A stretch of 64,000 nt of DNA from an uncultured Faecalibacterium sp. (GTDB lineage Bacteria > Bacillota > Clostridia > Oscillospirales > Ruminococcaceae): the NCBI GenBank assembly GCA_900765105.1, contig CAAFQM010000126.1, positions 18,061 through 82,060 on the forward strand, in the 5' to 3' direction. How positions within the stretch are numbered: position 1 is the first letter of the stretch; every line of letters starts with the position of its first letter. The notes under the pieces were generated by a model, which did no database searches, was not told the DNA's origin, and saw only the letters and a list, made by a program, of their open reading frames with translations. Made by a program: the position numbers and the translations under genes. Shown here in pieces: positions 17,124 through 26,162 of the stretch.

Positions 17124-18194
17124 ATGAACAGAATTCCGCTTCACCGGGTATTGCAGACAGAAAATCGGAACGACAGCTTTATACTGGCCTGTGTTCTGGA
17201 AGGAGACTTTGCCGGAGAACAGCTGCTTTTACGGAACGGGCAGCCTGTATGGCAGGCTGGAAGCGCCGGCTTTCTCCGGCAACACGCGGACGCGCTGAAA
17301 AGGATCACGGCGGCAGGCGTCTGCGAGATCGGCGGAGTCCGCGTTTTTGCAGAGCGGTTCGGAGCGGTACCGCAGCTTGTCATCTGCGGCGGAGGTCATG
17401 TAGCGATATCTGTAGTCCGGCTGGCAAAGCTGTTAGGACTTCCCGTTCTTGCTATAGATGACCGCGAAGAATATGCGCAGATGCTGCGCGATGCCGGGGC
17501 GGACAAAGTTATCTGTCTGCCGTTTGAACAGGCACTGCAGCAGGTGCCCGGCGGAGAAGAAACATATTTTGTGGTTGTGACCCGGGCACATGAATTTGAT
17601 GTAACTTGCCTGCAGCAGATTTTGCAGAAGCCTGCCGCCTATGTCGGTATGATGGGCAGCCGCGGGCGGGCGCAGCTGGTACGCCGTCAGCTTTTGGAAC
17701 AGGGGGTGGATGCGCAGCGCGTGGAAGCGCTGTATGCACCCATTGGCCTTTCCATCGGATCCCAGACGGCGGAAGAGATCGCACTGTCTATCATGGCACA
17801 GATCGTGTCCATCAAAAATCAGCGGACGCAGACCGAGGGCTTCTCGCCTGCATTGCTGGACGCCCTGTGTACCGCAGATAAAGCAGGCCAGCCCGCTGTT
17901 CTTGCGACCATCATCGACCGCCATGGCTCCACCCCACGCGAAATCGGCGCAAAAATGCTGATCCTTCCGGATGGTAAAACGACCGGAAGCGTGGGCGGTG
18001 GCATTATGGAACATCGTACCATCCTTGCTGCACAGGAAATGCTGGTGGAAAGCTCCCTGCAGCACAAGGTGGTTCGCTTTTCTGCAGACGGTAAGAACGC
18101 AGATGCCGCTGTGGCAGCCTGTGGAGGGTCTATGGAATTATTGTTGGAAAAAGTCATCCCCGGGGAGGTGTTCGGATGGAACAGGATGCATTGA
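17124..18194 (+). CDS. XdhC/CoxI family maturation protein with reversed domain order
   Basis: Protein of 356 residues. The middle (about 80-225) is an XdhC-type Rossmann domain: CGGGHVAISVVRLAKLLG, DDREEYAQM, then VGMMGSRGRAQ and YAPIGLSIGSQTAEEIALSIMAQIV. The C-terminal part (about 250-345) is the XdhC_CoxI domain with IIDRHGSTPREIGAKML and GSVGGGIMEH. Canonical XdhC proteins have the CoxI domain first, so the order here is reversed. XdhC proteins load the sulfurated (here possibly selenated) cofactor into the Mo subunit. It has its own ribosome binding site 19 bp after the DUF3343 stop and overlaps yqeB by 19 bp. Confidence 0.85.
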   Translation: MNRIPLHRVLQTENRNDSFILACVLEGDFAGEQLLLRNGQPVWQAGSAGFLRQHADALKRITAAGVCEIGGVRVFAERFGAVPQLVICGGGHVAISVVRLAKLLGLPVLAIDDREEYAQMLRDAGADKVICLPFEQALQQVPGGEETYFVVVTRAHEFDVTCLQQILQKPAAYVGMMGSRGRAQLVRRQLLEQGVDAQRVEALYAPIGLSIGSQTAEEIALSIMAQIVSIKNQRTQTEGFSPALLDALCTADKAGQPAVLATIIDRHGSTPREIGAKMLILPDGKTTGSVGGGIMEHRTILAAQEMLVESSLQHKVVRFSADGKNADAAVAACGGSMELLLEKVIPGEVFGWNRMH

Positions 18195-18991
18195 TCCTTG
18201 TACGCGGTGGCGGAGACCTTGCGACCGGAACCATTCATCGTTTATGGTCGGCTGGTTTCCGTGTGCTGGTATTGGAAGCCGAGCACCCGGCGGCCATCCG
18301 GCGACAGGTCGCTTTGTGCGAAGCAGTCTATGAGGGGGAGACTACGGTAGAAGGACTGCGTGCCGTTCGTGTCGATTCGCTGGAGCAGTCCGAAGCGGTC
18401 TGGGCAGAAGATGCAGTTCCGGTTCTGGTGGATCCCTTCAGTGAAAGCATCCGGATCGCAAAACCGGAAGTGGTCGTGGATGCGATTCTGGCAAAAAAGA
18501 ATCTTGGCACGACCCGGGAGATGGCTCCGCTGACGATCGCACTCGGCCCCGGGTTTACCGCTGGGGAAGATGTGGATGTTGTCATTGAGACCAAACGCGG
18601 GCATCGTCTGGGCAGGGTCATCCGGGAGGGAACAGCTATTCCCAATACCGGCATTCCCGGTGTCATTGCGGGGTTTGGCAAAGAGCGTGTGATTCACGCA
18701 CAGGCCGAGGGCATATTTGAAGATGTGCGTCAGATCGGTGATCTGGTAGAAGCAGGAGAAATCATTGCACAGATCCGGACACAGAACGGGACGAGCGTTC
18801 CTGTCACAACGCAGATCACAGGGATCCTGCGTGGACTTCTGCGCAGCGGATATCCGGTAACACCCGGTTTCAAGGTCGCGGACGTAGACCCGCGCAAAGA
18901 GGAACTTGCCAACTGTTTTTTGATTTCTGATAAGGCACGCTGCATTGCTGGCAGCGTGCTGGAACTTGTCTGTGCGCATCTTTTAAAGTAA
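18176..18991 (+). CDS. yqeB: Selenium-dependent molybdenum hydroxylase system protein YqeB (EF2563 family)
   Basis: Protein of 271 residues matching the YqeB/EF2563 family, a marker of SDMH loci. It opens with a Rossmann-like GGGDLATGTIHRLWSAGFRVLVLE and contains ALGPGFTAGEDVDVVIETKRGHRLGRVI and GSGYPV-like biotinyl/lipoyl-type beta segments near the C-terminus. The precise role is unknown; maturation of the selenium-containing cofactor is proposed in the literature. It overlaps the XdhC-like gene by 19 bp and is the last gene before a hairpin, so it closes the operon that starts at 9814. Confidence 0.88.
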   Translation: MEQDALILVRGGGDLATGTIHRLWSAGFRVLVLEAEHPAAIRRQVALCEAVYEGETTVEGLRAVRVDSLEQSEAVWAEDAVPVLVDPFSESIRIAKPEVVVDAILAKKNLGTTREMAPLTIALGPGFTAGEDVDVVIETKRGHRLGRVIREGTAIPNTGIPGVIAGFGKERVIHAQAEGIFEDVRQIGDLVEAGEIIAQIRTQNGTSVPVTTQITGILRGLLRSGYPVTPGFKVADVDPRKEELANCFLISDKARCIAGSVLELVCAHLLK

Positions 18992-19015
18992 CACAGGAAA
19001 AAGTGATTTTCACAA

Positions 19016-19070
19016 CAGCTTCTGCTTCCCGGCGGGAGATTCTCCCGGGAAAAGGGAGCTGCTTTTATTT
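19016..19070 (+). terminator. Likely terminator of the SDMH operon
   Basis: An outer stem (19016-19020 with 19057-19061) encloses a GC-rich inner stem around 19026-19051, followed by CTTTTATTTG. It begins 25 bp after the yqeB stop. Confidence 0.55.
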
Positions 19071-19154
19071 GCAGATTCCGTATGATACCGTACCCAAAGA
19101 AGGATATGGAAAAACCGATGGAAGCACTCGGAAAATTTTGTGCAATTTTCATAG

Positions 19155-19183
19155 TTTTCTAATTGGTGTTTTGGTGGTACAAT
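19155..19183 (+). promoter_or_regulatory. Candidate promoter of phoH-ybeY-era
   Basis: Extended -10 box TGGTACAAT (19175-19183) with a weak -35 (TTTTCT, 19155-19160) at 17 bp spacing, 36 bp before the phoH start. Confidence 0.55.
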
Positions 19184-19219
19184 AGGAGCATCAAACTAGG
19201 CCTTTTCGGGAGGGTATCC

Positions 19220-20179
19220 ATGGCAGAAAAGAACATTGAACTGGATAGTGTAGAGATCGCAGCTGCAGTTTTTGGCAACTGCGACCGGAACATCCGCCTG
19301 CTGGAAAAAGAGTTTTCGGTCACGGCAGTCTGCAGGGGAACACAACTCCGCCTTTCGGGCGAACCGGCAAATGTTGCTGCGGCAAACCGCGCAGTGGAGG
19401 GAATGCTCCTTCTGATCGAGAACCACACACCTCTGGAGGACCAGACCGTCCGCTATTGTATCAGTCTGGCACACGACGGTGCAGAAAAGCGTGTAAAAGA
19501 GCTGACAGAAGACTTTGTAACGGTCACCGTAAAAGGCCGTCCTATCCGCCCCAAAACGCTGGGGCAGAAGGAATATCTGAATGCGATCCGCAGCAACGCC
19601 ATCACCTTTGGTGTCGGTCCGGCAGGTACCGGCAAGACCTATCTGGCCGTCGCCATGGCAGTGAAAGCCTTCAAGGCAAAAGATGTTTCCCGCATTGTGC
19701 TGACCCGTCCGGCGGTGGAAGCAGGCGAAAAACTGGGCTTTCTGCCCGGTGACCTGCAGCAGAAGGTGGATCCGTACCTCCGGCCTTTGTACGACGGCCT
19801 GTTTGATATGCTGGGCGCAGAGACCTATGAGAGGCTTGTGGAAAAGCAGATCATTGAGGTTGCTCCGCTGGCCTATATGCGCGGCCGCACGCTGGACGAT
19901 TCCTTCATCATTCTGGATGAGGCTCAGAATACCACGCCAGAGCAGATGAAGATGTTTCTGACCCGCATGGGTGTCGGCTCCAAGGTGGTCGTTACGGGCG
20001 ATGTGACCCAGATCGACCTGCCGGAGCGTGCCCGGAGCGGACTTGTGGATGCGCTGCATGTGCTGAAGAATGTCAATGGCATTGCGCAGTGCTATTTTAC
20101 CGAAAAAGACGTTGTGCGCCATCGCCTTGTGCAGGAGATCATCAAGGCGTATGAAAGGGCAGCACATCCTGAAAAATAA
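19220..20179 (+). CDS. phoH: PhoH family ATPase (YbeZ-like)
   Basis: RNA-metabolism ATPase of 319 residues. A small KH-like N-terminal domain (about 10-70) precedes the P-loop domain with GPAGTGKT at 133-140 and the Walker B segment FIILDEAQNTTPEQMK. It is the usual partner of YbeY, encoded just downstream, in ribosome and rRNA quality control. The ATG at 19220 was chosen because GGGAGGG (19208-19214) precedes it; an earlier in-frame ATG lies inside the promoter region. Family assignment is sure; the biochemical role of PhoH is still poorly defined. Confidence 0.93.
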   Translation: MAEKNIELDSVEIAAAVFGNCDRNIRLLEKEFSVTAVCRGTQLRLSGEPANVAAANRAVEGMLLLIENHTPLEDQTVRYCISLAHDGAEKRVKELTEDFVTVTVKGRPIRPKTLGQKEYLNAIRSNAITFGVGPAGTGKTYLAVAMAVKAFKAKDVSRIVLTRPAVEAGEKLGFLPGDLQQKVDPYLRPLYDGLFDMLGAETYERLVEKQIIEVAPLAYMRGRTLDDSFIILDEAQNTTPEQMKMFLTRMGVGSKVVVTGDVTQIDLPERARSGLVDALHVLKNVNGIAQCYFTEKDVVRHRLVQEIIKAYERAAHPEK

Positions 20180-20221
20180 AAAACAACGGAACGATAGAAC
20201 AGAAAGGAGCGGACTTGCTAT

Positions 20222-20713
20222 ATGTCCAATAAAGTTCTGATCACCAATTCACAGAAGGCTGTCAAGGTGCCTTCCGGCCTTCGTATCCTGATTCGCCGTG
20301 CCTGCAATGCTGTGCTGGAATATGAGCACTTCGATGCGCCGGCAGAGATCAGTGTCACCTTTGTGGATAACGCCGCCATTGCCGAGCTGAACAATCAGTA
20401 CCGCAACAAGCCGATGCCCACTGACGTGCTGAGCTTTCCTCTGGGCGAAAACGGCAAATATGATATCGACGAAAATAACGGCTGCATGATGCTGGGCGAT
20501 ATCGTTATCAGCATGGAGCGCGCACTGGAGCAGGCAAACCTCTACGGCCATCCGCTGCAGCGGGAAGTCGCTTTTCTGACGGTGCATTCCATGCTGCATC
20601 TGCTGGGCTACGACCATGAGAACGGCGGTCTGGAAGCCATGCGGATGCGCGAAAAAGAGGAAGCCGTACTTCTGCAGCTCGGCCTGCCCCGCACGGTCAG
20701 CTATACCGAATAA
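20222..20713 (+). CDS. ybeY: Endoribonuclease YbeY (rRNA maturation factor)
   Basis: Zinc-dependent single-strand endoribonuclease of 163 residues acting in 16S rRNA 3' maturation and ribosome quality control. The metal-binding motif H-x3-H-x5-H is H122, H126 and H132 in VHSMLHLLGYDH. The upstream YRNKPMPTDVLSFPL segment is also family-typical. AAAGGAGCGG precedes the ATG. It lies between phoH and era, a gene order conserved in Firmicutes. Confidence 0.95.
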   Translation: MSNKVLITNSQKAVKVPSGLRILIRRACNAVLEYEHFDAPAEISVTFVDNAAIAELNNQYRNKPMPTDVLSFPLGENGKYDIDENNGCMMLGDIVISMERALEQANLYGHPLQREVAFLTVHSMLHLLGYDHENGGLEAMRMREKEEAVLLQLGLPRTVSYTE

Positions 20714-20759
20714 AATCACCTTGTGCAGATGAATGCACAGAACAGACAGGAGATCCAAT

Positions 20760-21695
20760 TTGAGTAACGCTACGCCCATTCAGGGCCACTATGATACCTC
20801 TTCCGTTTTTGTCGCCGTGATCGGCCGCCCCAATGTGGGCAAATCCAGCCTGACGAATCTTTTGGTGGGGGAAAAGGTGGCTATCGTCACCTCAAAGCCT
20901 CAGACGACCCGTACCCGCATTACCGGCGTTATCACCCGCGGCCCGCTGCAGTATGTCCTGCTGGATACCCCAGGCGTGCACAAGGCCCGCAACAAGCTGG
21001 GCAAACGGATGGATAAGACCGCCAGCGATTCCATTGCCGATGTGGATGTTTCCATGATGCTGTTCGAGCCGTATGGTGCTCTGAACGAATCAGAAATGGT
21101 ACTGGTCGATATGCTCCGCAGCAGCGGTGGCCCGGCCATTGCCGTCATCAATAAGACAGACCTTGTCAAGGAAGCTGCCGATCTGAAAGCCCGGAAAGAA
21201 GAGCTGAAGGCACTGGGGGTCTTTGATGATATCTACACCATCAGCGTCCGCGACAATGAAGGCTGTGAAGTTTTGTTTGACGCGCTGAGCCGTTATGCCG
21301 TGGAGGGCCCGCATTACTTCGATGATGATGCATATACGGATATGCCGGAAAAAGAACTTGTCGCCGAAGTAATCCGCGAGAAAGCTCTGCTTTTCATGCG
21401 GGACGAGATCCCGCACGGGATTGCTGTTGTGGTGGAGCGCTTCAAAGAGCGCCCCGGCACCGACCTGATCGATATCGATGTGAACATCTACTGCGAACGG
21501 GAAAGCCACAAGGGAATGGTCATCGGCAAAGGCGGTGCCATGCTCAAGAAGATCGCCAGCGCGGCCCGCGCCGACTGCGAAGAATTTCTGGGTTGCCGTG
21601 TCAACCTGCAGTGCTGGGTCAAGGTGAAATCGGACTGGCGTGACAACGAATTTTTGCTGAATAATTTTGGCTTCAAGCAGAACCCGGGCAAGTAA
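20760..21695 (+). CDS. era: GTPase Era (TTG start)
   Basis: Ribosome assembly GTPase of 311 residues. G1 is GRPNVGKS at 22-29; DTPG and NKTD supply G3 and G4. The C-terminal KH domain holds YCERESHKGMVIGKGGAMLKKI, which binds the 3' end of 16S rRNA. The TTG at 20760 has AGGAG (20748-20752) at 7 nt. An ATG 27 bp upstream reads in frame but lacks a comparable site and would add an unusual basic leader, so TTG is preferred. Confidence 0.93.
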   Translation: MSNATPIQGHYDTSSVFVAVIGRPNVGKSSLTNLLVGEKVAIVTSKPQTTRTRITGVITRGPLQYVLLDTPGVHKARNKLGKRMDKTASDSIADVDVSMMLFEPYGALNESEMVLVDMLRSSGGPAIAVINKTDLVKEAADLKARKEELKALGVFDDIYTISVRDNEGCEVLFDALSRYAVEGPHYFDDDAYTDMPEKELVAEVIREKALLFMRDEIPHGIAVVVERFKERPGTDLIDIDVNIYCERESHKGMVIGKGGAMLKKIASAARADCEEFLGCRVNLQCWVKVKSDWRDNEFLLNNFGFKQNPGK

Positions 21696-21767
21696 GCAGG
21701 GCAGAGTTTCCTTGCATGAACGGGCAGTACAGATCGGATACTAACCCTGAAAAGAGGTGCTGCCTGG

Positions 21768-21929
21768 ATGGAATTACAGGAAACATGGAATGCATTTGCC
21801 GGTACGGGAAATATTCTGCTTTATCTTGATTACAGACAACAAGCACAACTGATGGCATCTTCAACGGGAGAAACAGACGATGGAAACCATTGTAACACCG
21901 GGGCTTGTCCTGAAGGAGACCCGCTATAA
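21768..21929 (+). CDS. yqzL: YqzL family small protein
   Basis: Small gene of 53 codons between era and recO, exactly where yqzL lies in Bacillus. The product starts MELQETWNAFAGTGNILLYLDYRQ and shows the family core TW-x2-F-x2-TG-x-I-x2-YL. GAGGTG (21754-21759) sits 8 nt before the ATG. It overlaps the first 50 bp of recO in another frame. The C-terminal part after residue 30 is not conserved-looking and reads into recO. Function unknown in any organism as far as I know. Confidence 0.8.
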   Translation: MELQETWNAFAGTGNILLYLDYRQQAQLMASSTGETDDGNHCNTGACPEGDPL

Positions 21930-22626
21930 AGAGTCGGACCGCATCCTGACGATCCTGACACCGGAGCTTGGCGTGATCTCCGCTTCTGCACAGAGCAGCC
22001 TGCGGCTGAAAAGCAGGCTGTTCAGCGCCTGCGGGTTGTTCTGCTACTCGGAGTTTGTTCTGGTCCCTGGGCGGAATATGTATACCGTGCGGGAAGCGTC
22101 TGTGAAGAACGTCTTCCATGGAATCTCCCGTTCTATCGAAGCCACGAGCCTTGCCATGTATCTGGCTGAGATGGCTGCAGCGCTTTCTCCCACCGGGGAA
22201 GAAGCCGGACGGGAACTGCGGCTATTACTGAACTGTCTGTACATGATCAGCGAGAACAAGGCCGACCTCCGGGTCATCAAGGCGGTATTCGAACTTCGGA
22301 CGATGAGCGAATGCGGCTTTATGCCGCAGATCGTCTGCTGCCGTGATTGCAACGCCTACGATGGAGAAGCTTTCTATCTGGATGCGCAGGAGGGACATCT
22401 GCTCTGTTCCGATTGTGCTGCAAAGGCCGGAAAGCACTGCAATCTGGATCCGGGTGCATTGTATGCCCTGCGGCACATCTGTCTTGTGGACGACAAAAAA
22501 ATCTTTTCATTCAAAATTTCATTGGGCAGTCTGGGAAAGCTTTCCGCTGTAGCCGAACAATATGCGCTGGTGCATCTGGATAAGTCGTTGAAAAGTTACG
22601 ATTTTCTGAAATCCGTGCTGCCCTGA
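21880..22626 (+). CDS. recO: DNA repair protein RecO
   Basis: Recombination mediator of 248 residues that helps load RecA onto SSB-covered DNA. The N-terminal OB-fold is visible (GLVLKETRYKESDRILTILTPELG), followed by a helical region and a zinc finger with C153/C154, C157, C176 and C179. It follows yqzL with an overlap and precedes mutS2 by 14 bp. Confidence 0.93.
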   Translation: METIVTPGLVLKETRYKESDRILTILTPELGVISASAQSSLRLKSRLFSACGLFCYSEFVLVPGRNMYTVREASVKNVFHGISRSIEATSLAMYLAEMAAALSPTGEEAGRELRLLLNCLYMISENKADLRVIKAVFELRTMSECGFMPQIVCCRDCNAYDGEAFYLDAQEGHLLCSDCAAKAGKHCNLDPGALYALRHICLVDDKKIFSFKISLGSLGKLSAVAEQYALVHLDKSLKSYDFLKSVLP

Positions 22627-22640
22627 CCAAAAGGATATCT

Positions 22641-25052
22641 ATGGAACAAAGTTACTTAAAAACACTGGAACTGGATAAGATCATTGCCCGCGCCGCCGAA
22701 GGCTGTGTATGTAAGGAAGCAAGGGCAAATCTGCTTGTAATCGAGCCGCAGAGCGACCCGGACGAAGTGCGCTATGCGCTGGAGCAGACGGATGCGATCA
22801 ATACACTGCTTATCAAGAACGGCTCGCCCCGGTTTGGCGGGGTGGAGGGCGTCAGCCAGCTTGTGACCCGTGCGGTCAAGGGCGGTGTGCTGTCCATGGG
22901 CGAGTTGCTGATGGTGGCAGGCGCGCTGCGCAATTTCCAGAACCTCACCAGCTGGTACGGGGCATCGGAGCACGATGTACTGCCGACGGATGATCTTTTC
23001 TACGCGCTGGCACCGCAGCCGGGGCTTGAACAGCAGATTTCCAGTGCGATCCTTGCACCGGATGCGATGGCTGATACTGCTTCCTATACGCTGAACGACC
23101 TGCGCAAGAAGATCCGCGCGACCGAAAACAGCATCCGCGACCGTTTGGAGAGCATGGTCCGCAATATGGATACCTCCAAATATCTGCAGGAGAGTGTCGT
23201 TTCCATGCGCAACGGCCGGTATGTCGTGCCGGTCAAGAGCGAATACCGCAGTGAAGTGAGCGGTATTATCCACGATGTTTCCTCCACGGGCGCAACCGTG
23301 TTCGTGGAGCCGCAGGCCGTGGTGGAAGCCAATGCCCGCATCCTGCAGTACCGTGCACAGGAAGCGCAGGAAATCGAGCGTATTCTGGTAGCCTTTACAG
23401 CACAGGTCGCCGCCATTGAGCCGCAGTTCCAGTACAGCTATAAGGCTATGCTGGAAATCGATGTTCTGCTGGCAAAAGCACGTCTTGCACTGGATCTCAA
23501 GGCCTTTAAGCCGACTGTCCGTACAGACAATTCGTTCTCGCTCATCCGGGCGCGGCACCCGCTCATCGACCCAAAAAAGTGCGTTCCTGTGGATATTTCG
23601 CTGGGCAGGGAATACGACTCTTTGATCATCACCGGCCCCAATACCGGCGGCAAGACGGTCACGCTGAAAACAGCAGGTCTTTTGTGCGCCATGGCGCAGT
23701 GCGGTTTCCTGATCCCGGCCGATGAGCGCAGCGAGATCTGTGTCTTTGATGAGTTCCTTGTGGACATCGGCGATGAACAGAGCATTGAGCAGAGCCTGTC
23801 CACTTTCTCCGGCCATATGAAGAAAATCACCGGCATTCTGGAGCTGGCCATGCCCCATACTCTTGTTCTGCTGGACGAGCTTGGAGCGGGCACTGACCCC
23901 GCCGAGGGTGCTGCGCTGGCAGTAGCGATCATCGAAGAGCTGCGCCGCCGCGGCGTTCTGTTGATGGCGACCACCCATTATGCAGAGCTGAAGGTATTTG
24001 CTCTGGAGACGAAGGGCGTGGTCAATGCAAGCTGCGAATTTGATCTGGAAACGCTGCGTCCGACCTATAAATTGAGCGTCGGCGTGCCGGGCAAATCCAA
24101 TGCGTTCCTCATCAGCGAAAAGCTCGGCATCCCAGAACGGGTCATTGAAGCCGCCCAGCAGCATCTTTCGGCTGAAGACAAGCGTCTGGACGCTGTTCTC
24201 GGCCAGCTGGACGATCTGAAACTGCAGCTCAAAGAGAGCCAGAACGAAGTGGAAGAGCTGAAGAATGAGGCATCTCACCAGCTGGAAGCTGCACAGAAAA
24301 AGCGGGATGAACTGATCCAGCAGGGCGAAAACGAGCTGGAAGCTGCCCGTGCCAAGGCCCGTGCATTGGCACAGCAGGTGGAAAGCCAGGCCTACGCGCT
24401 GACGGATGAGCTGCGCCAGCTGCAGAAAGACGAGCGCATGAGCACGCAGCAGAAAGCACAGCGTGCCCGCGAGATCGCAAAAAAGGAGTCCGAGAAGCTC
24501 TTTATTGGCACGGAGGTCGTGCATAATCCGGTCAAGGAATTTGTACCGCTGAAGGAAGTCCGGGTGGGGCAGGAGGTCTGCATTGCTGAACTGGATCAGC
24601 TGGCAACAGTACTGGCACTGCCGGATAAAAATGGCGATGTCCTTGTGCGGGCGGGTATCATCAAGACAAAAGTTCCGCTCAAGGGTCTGAAACAGCCGGA
24701 AAAGCTTGTCAAGGAGAAGAAGCCGCAGACAAAGGCACAGCAGCGATATTCCCGCCTGACCGGCGATGCCAACCGCCCCAACGGCAGGGTAGAGCGGGTA
24801 CAGCGCTCTGCAAAGATGGAGTGCAACTTGCTTGGCCTGACAGTGGATGAAGCGCTGTCGGAGGTCGATTCCTTCATTGACCGTGCGATCCTGAACGGTC
24901 AGACGGTGGTCTATCTCATCCACGGCAACGGCACAGGAGCCCTGCGCACCGCGATCCATAAACATCTGCGCGGAAACCGCATGGTCAAGAGCTTCCGTCT
25001 TGGCCGCTATGGCGAAGGCGAAAGCGGTGTGACGGTGGTCGAGCTGAAATAA
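22641..25052 (+). CDS. mutS2: Endonuclease MutS2
   Basis: Protein of 803 residues, typical for MutS2. It has an N-terminal helical core/lever region (residues about 1-280), the ABC-type ATPase with GPNTGGKT at 332-339 and LLDELGAGTDPAEGAAL, a long coiled coil (about 515-625), and the C-terminal Smr nuclease domain (about 725-803). The DxH-like and HGxGTG features of Smr are visible as LDGL-type LGLTVDEAL and LIHGNGTGAL. MutS2 suppresses homologous recombination and, in Bacillus, acts in ribosome rescue. A terminator follows. Confidence 0.95.
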   Translation: MEQSYLKTLELDKIIARAAEGCVCKEARANLLVIEPQSDPDEVRYALEQTDAINTLLIKNGSPRFGGVEGVSQLVTRAVKGGVLSMGELLMVAGALRNFQNLTSWYGASEHDVLPTDDLFYALAPQPGLEQQISSAILAPDAMADTASYTLNDLRKKIRATENSIRDRLESMVRNMDTSKYLQESVVSMRNGRYVVPVKSEYRSEVSGIIHDVSSTGATVFVEPQAVVEANARILQYRAQEAQEIERILVAFTAQVAAIEPQFQYSYKAMLEIDVLLAKARLALDLKAFKPTVRTDNSFSLIRARHPLIDPKKCVPVDISLGREYDSLIITGPNTGGKTVTLKTAGLLCAMAQCGFLIPADERSEICVFDEFLVDIGDEQSIEQSLSTFSGHMKKITGILELAMPHTLVLLDELGAGTDPAEGAALAVAIIEELRRRGVLLMATTHYAELKVFALETKGVVNASCEFDLETLRPTYKLSVGVPGKSNAFLISEKLGIPERVIEAAQQHLSAEDKRLDAVLGQLDDLKLQLKESQNEVEELKNEASHQLEAAQKKRDELIQQGENELEAARAKARALAQQVESQAYALTDELRQLQKDERMSTQQKAQRAREIAKKESEKLFIGTEVVHNPVKEFVPLKEVRVGQEVCIAELDQLATVLALPDKNGDVLVRAGIIKTKVPLKGLKQPEKLVKEKKPQTKAQQRYSRLTGDANRPNGRVERVQRSAKMECNLLGLTVDEALSEVDSFIDRAILNGQTVVYLIHGNGTGALRTAIHKHLRGNRMVKSFRLGRYGEGESGVTVVELK

Positions 25053-25061
25053 ACCTGTCTC

Positions 25062-25096
25062 AAAAGCTGTCTGGATCTGTCCGGACAGCTTTTTCT
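25062..25096 (+). terminator. Rho-independent terminator after mutS2
   Basis: Stem of about 10 bp plus wobble pairs (25062-25075 region with 25080-25090) followed by TTTTTCTGTTTTTT, 10 bp after the stop. Confidence 0.85.
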
Positions 25097-25172
25097 GTTT
25101 TTTGCAGGAAATGAAAAAAATAAATCGTATTCTATAAGAGAAGTTTATCGATAAAACAGGGAAGTGCTGCCT

Positions 25173-26009
25173 ATGGCGAAACATTGCCGTAAAACATCGC
25201 GCAATCGAAACAAAACCCGGCACAGACTCCGGAACATCATGGTTCTGACCATTTGTGCCGTCTTTGTCTGGTTCGGACTTGTGCTCTGGAAAGAAGCACT
25301 CCGATTGCAGACATATCAGCCGGCAGAGAGCATTCCTGGTCAGGAATTCCGTCCGCAGGTAGGCGACCCGCCATACCGGGTAATGGTGGATGCCGGACAC
25401 GGCGGGGCAGATCCGGGCGCGAGGGGAGTGGTGGAAGAAAAAAATCTCACTGCTGCAACCGCATCTGCCTTGATGGAACTGCTTGAAAAGGATCCCAATT
25501 ACATCCCACTTCAGACACGGGAAAACTACGGCGAAACCGCAACACCGGCGCAGCGGGCTGCAAAAGCCCGGGAGATGGTTCCGCAGCTGCTGCTTTCCAT
25601 TCACGGCAACTCTGCTGCCAATGGTTCCACCGCATCCGGATTCGAGTGCTATCCGGCCGTTCCGGGGCGGACATGGCATAACGAGAGCTTTTACTTTGCA
25701 CAGCTGCTGGCAGGCAAAATGAAGGCAGCCGGTGCCGCGCTGCGCGGGCGCGGAGGAGTGCGGTACATTTATTATCTGGAAAATGATCAGAAGCAGCTGG
25801 TCGAAAGCACCCATACGGAAGTTCGGGAGGAGCGAAGCTTTACGATTCTGGAAGATTCAAATTGTCCGGCAGTATTGGCGGAACAGTGTTTTGTAACGAA
25901 CGAGGCAGACGTTGCGCAGTTCGGCAGCGAAGAAGGCTGTAAAAAAGCAGCACACATCTATTACGAAGCCATCTGCGAGTATTTTGGTACACAGCCGTTG
26001 GATGGATAA
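25173..26009 (+). CDS. N-acetylmuramoyl-L-alanine amidase (Amidase_3), membrane anchored
   Basis: Cell-wall hydrolase of 278 residues that cleaves the amide bond between MurNAc and the stem peptide. A basic N-terminus is followed by one membrane segment (about residues 25-42) and then the zinc amidase domain, with VMVDAGHGGADPGARG (metal H), EEKNLT (metal E), LLSIHGNSA (metal H) and a catalytic glutamate in CPAVLAEQCFVTNEAD. The ATG at 25173 fits AGGGA at 25158-25162; a GTG 9 bp upstream is an alternative. It is the last + strand gene before the dif-like site. A role in vegetative growth or sporulation cannot be told apart. Confidence 0.88.
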   Translation: MAKHCRKTSRNRNKTRHRLRNIMVLTICAVFVWFGLVLWKEALRLQTYQPAESIPGQEFRPQVGDPPYRVMVDAGHGGADPGARGVVEEKNLTAATASALMELLEKDPNYIPLQTRENYGETATPAQRAAKAREMVPQLLLSIHGNSAANGSTASGFECYPAVPGRTWHNESFYFAQLLAGKMKAAGAALRGRGGVRYIYYLENDQKQLVESTHTEVREERSFTILEDSNCPAVLAEQCFVTNEADVAQFGSEEGCKKAAHIYYEAICEYFGTQPLDG

Positions 26010-26113
26010 GGTTATACTGCAGTAATGCACCAATCTGGTATTTCCATCGCAGCTGCAAAGGGGAAGAAGCAGTAGGAACAATCAAATGGAACCATATAAG
26101 CGCCATTTGAAAG

Positions 26114-26162
26114 ATAAGGTTTCTGAACTCGAAATGGACGAGGGAGGAGACCTTATTTTTTG
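26114..26162 (+). terminator. Strong terminator downstream of the amidase gene
   Basis: Long stem (26114-26131 with 26139-26156; 7 perfect outer pairs, further G-U and Watson-Crick pairs inside) followed by at least six T. It ends 10 bp before the dif-like site. Confidence 0.85.

Noticed and set aside
22656..25814. Open frame of more than 1000 codons on the - strand
   Set aside because: It is fully antisense to mutS2 and the amidase, both of which have clear motifs and ribosome binding sites. Its translation shows no recognisable domain.
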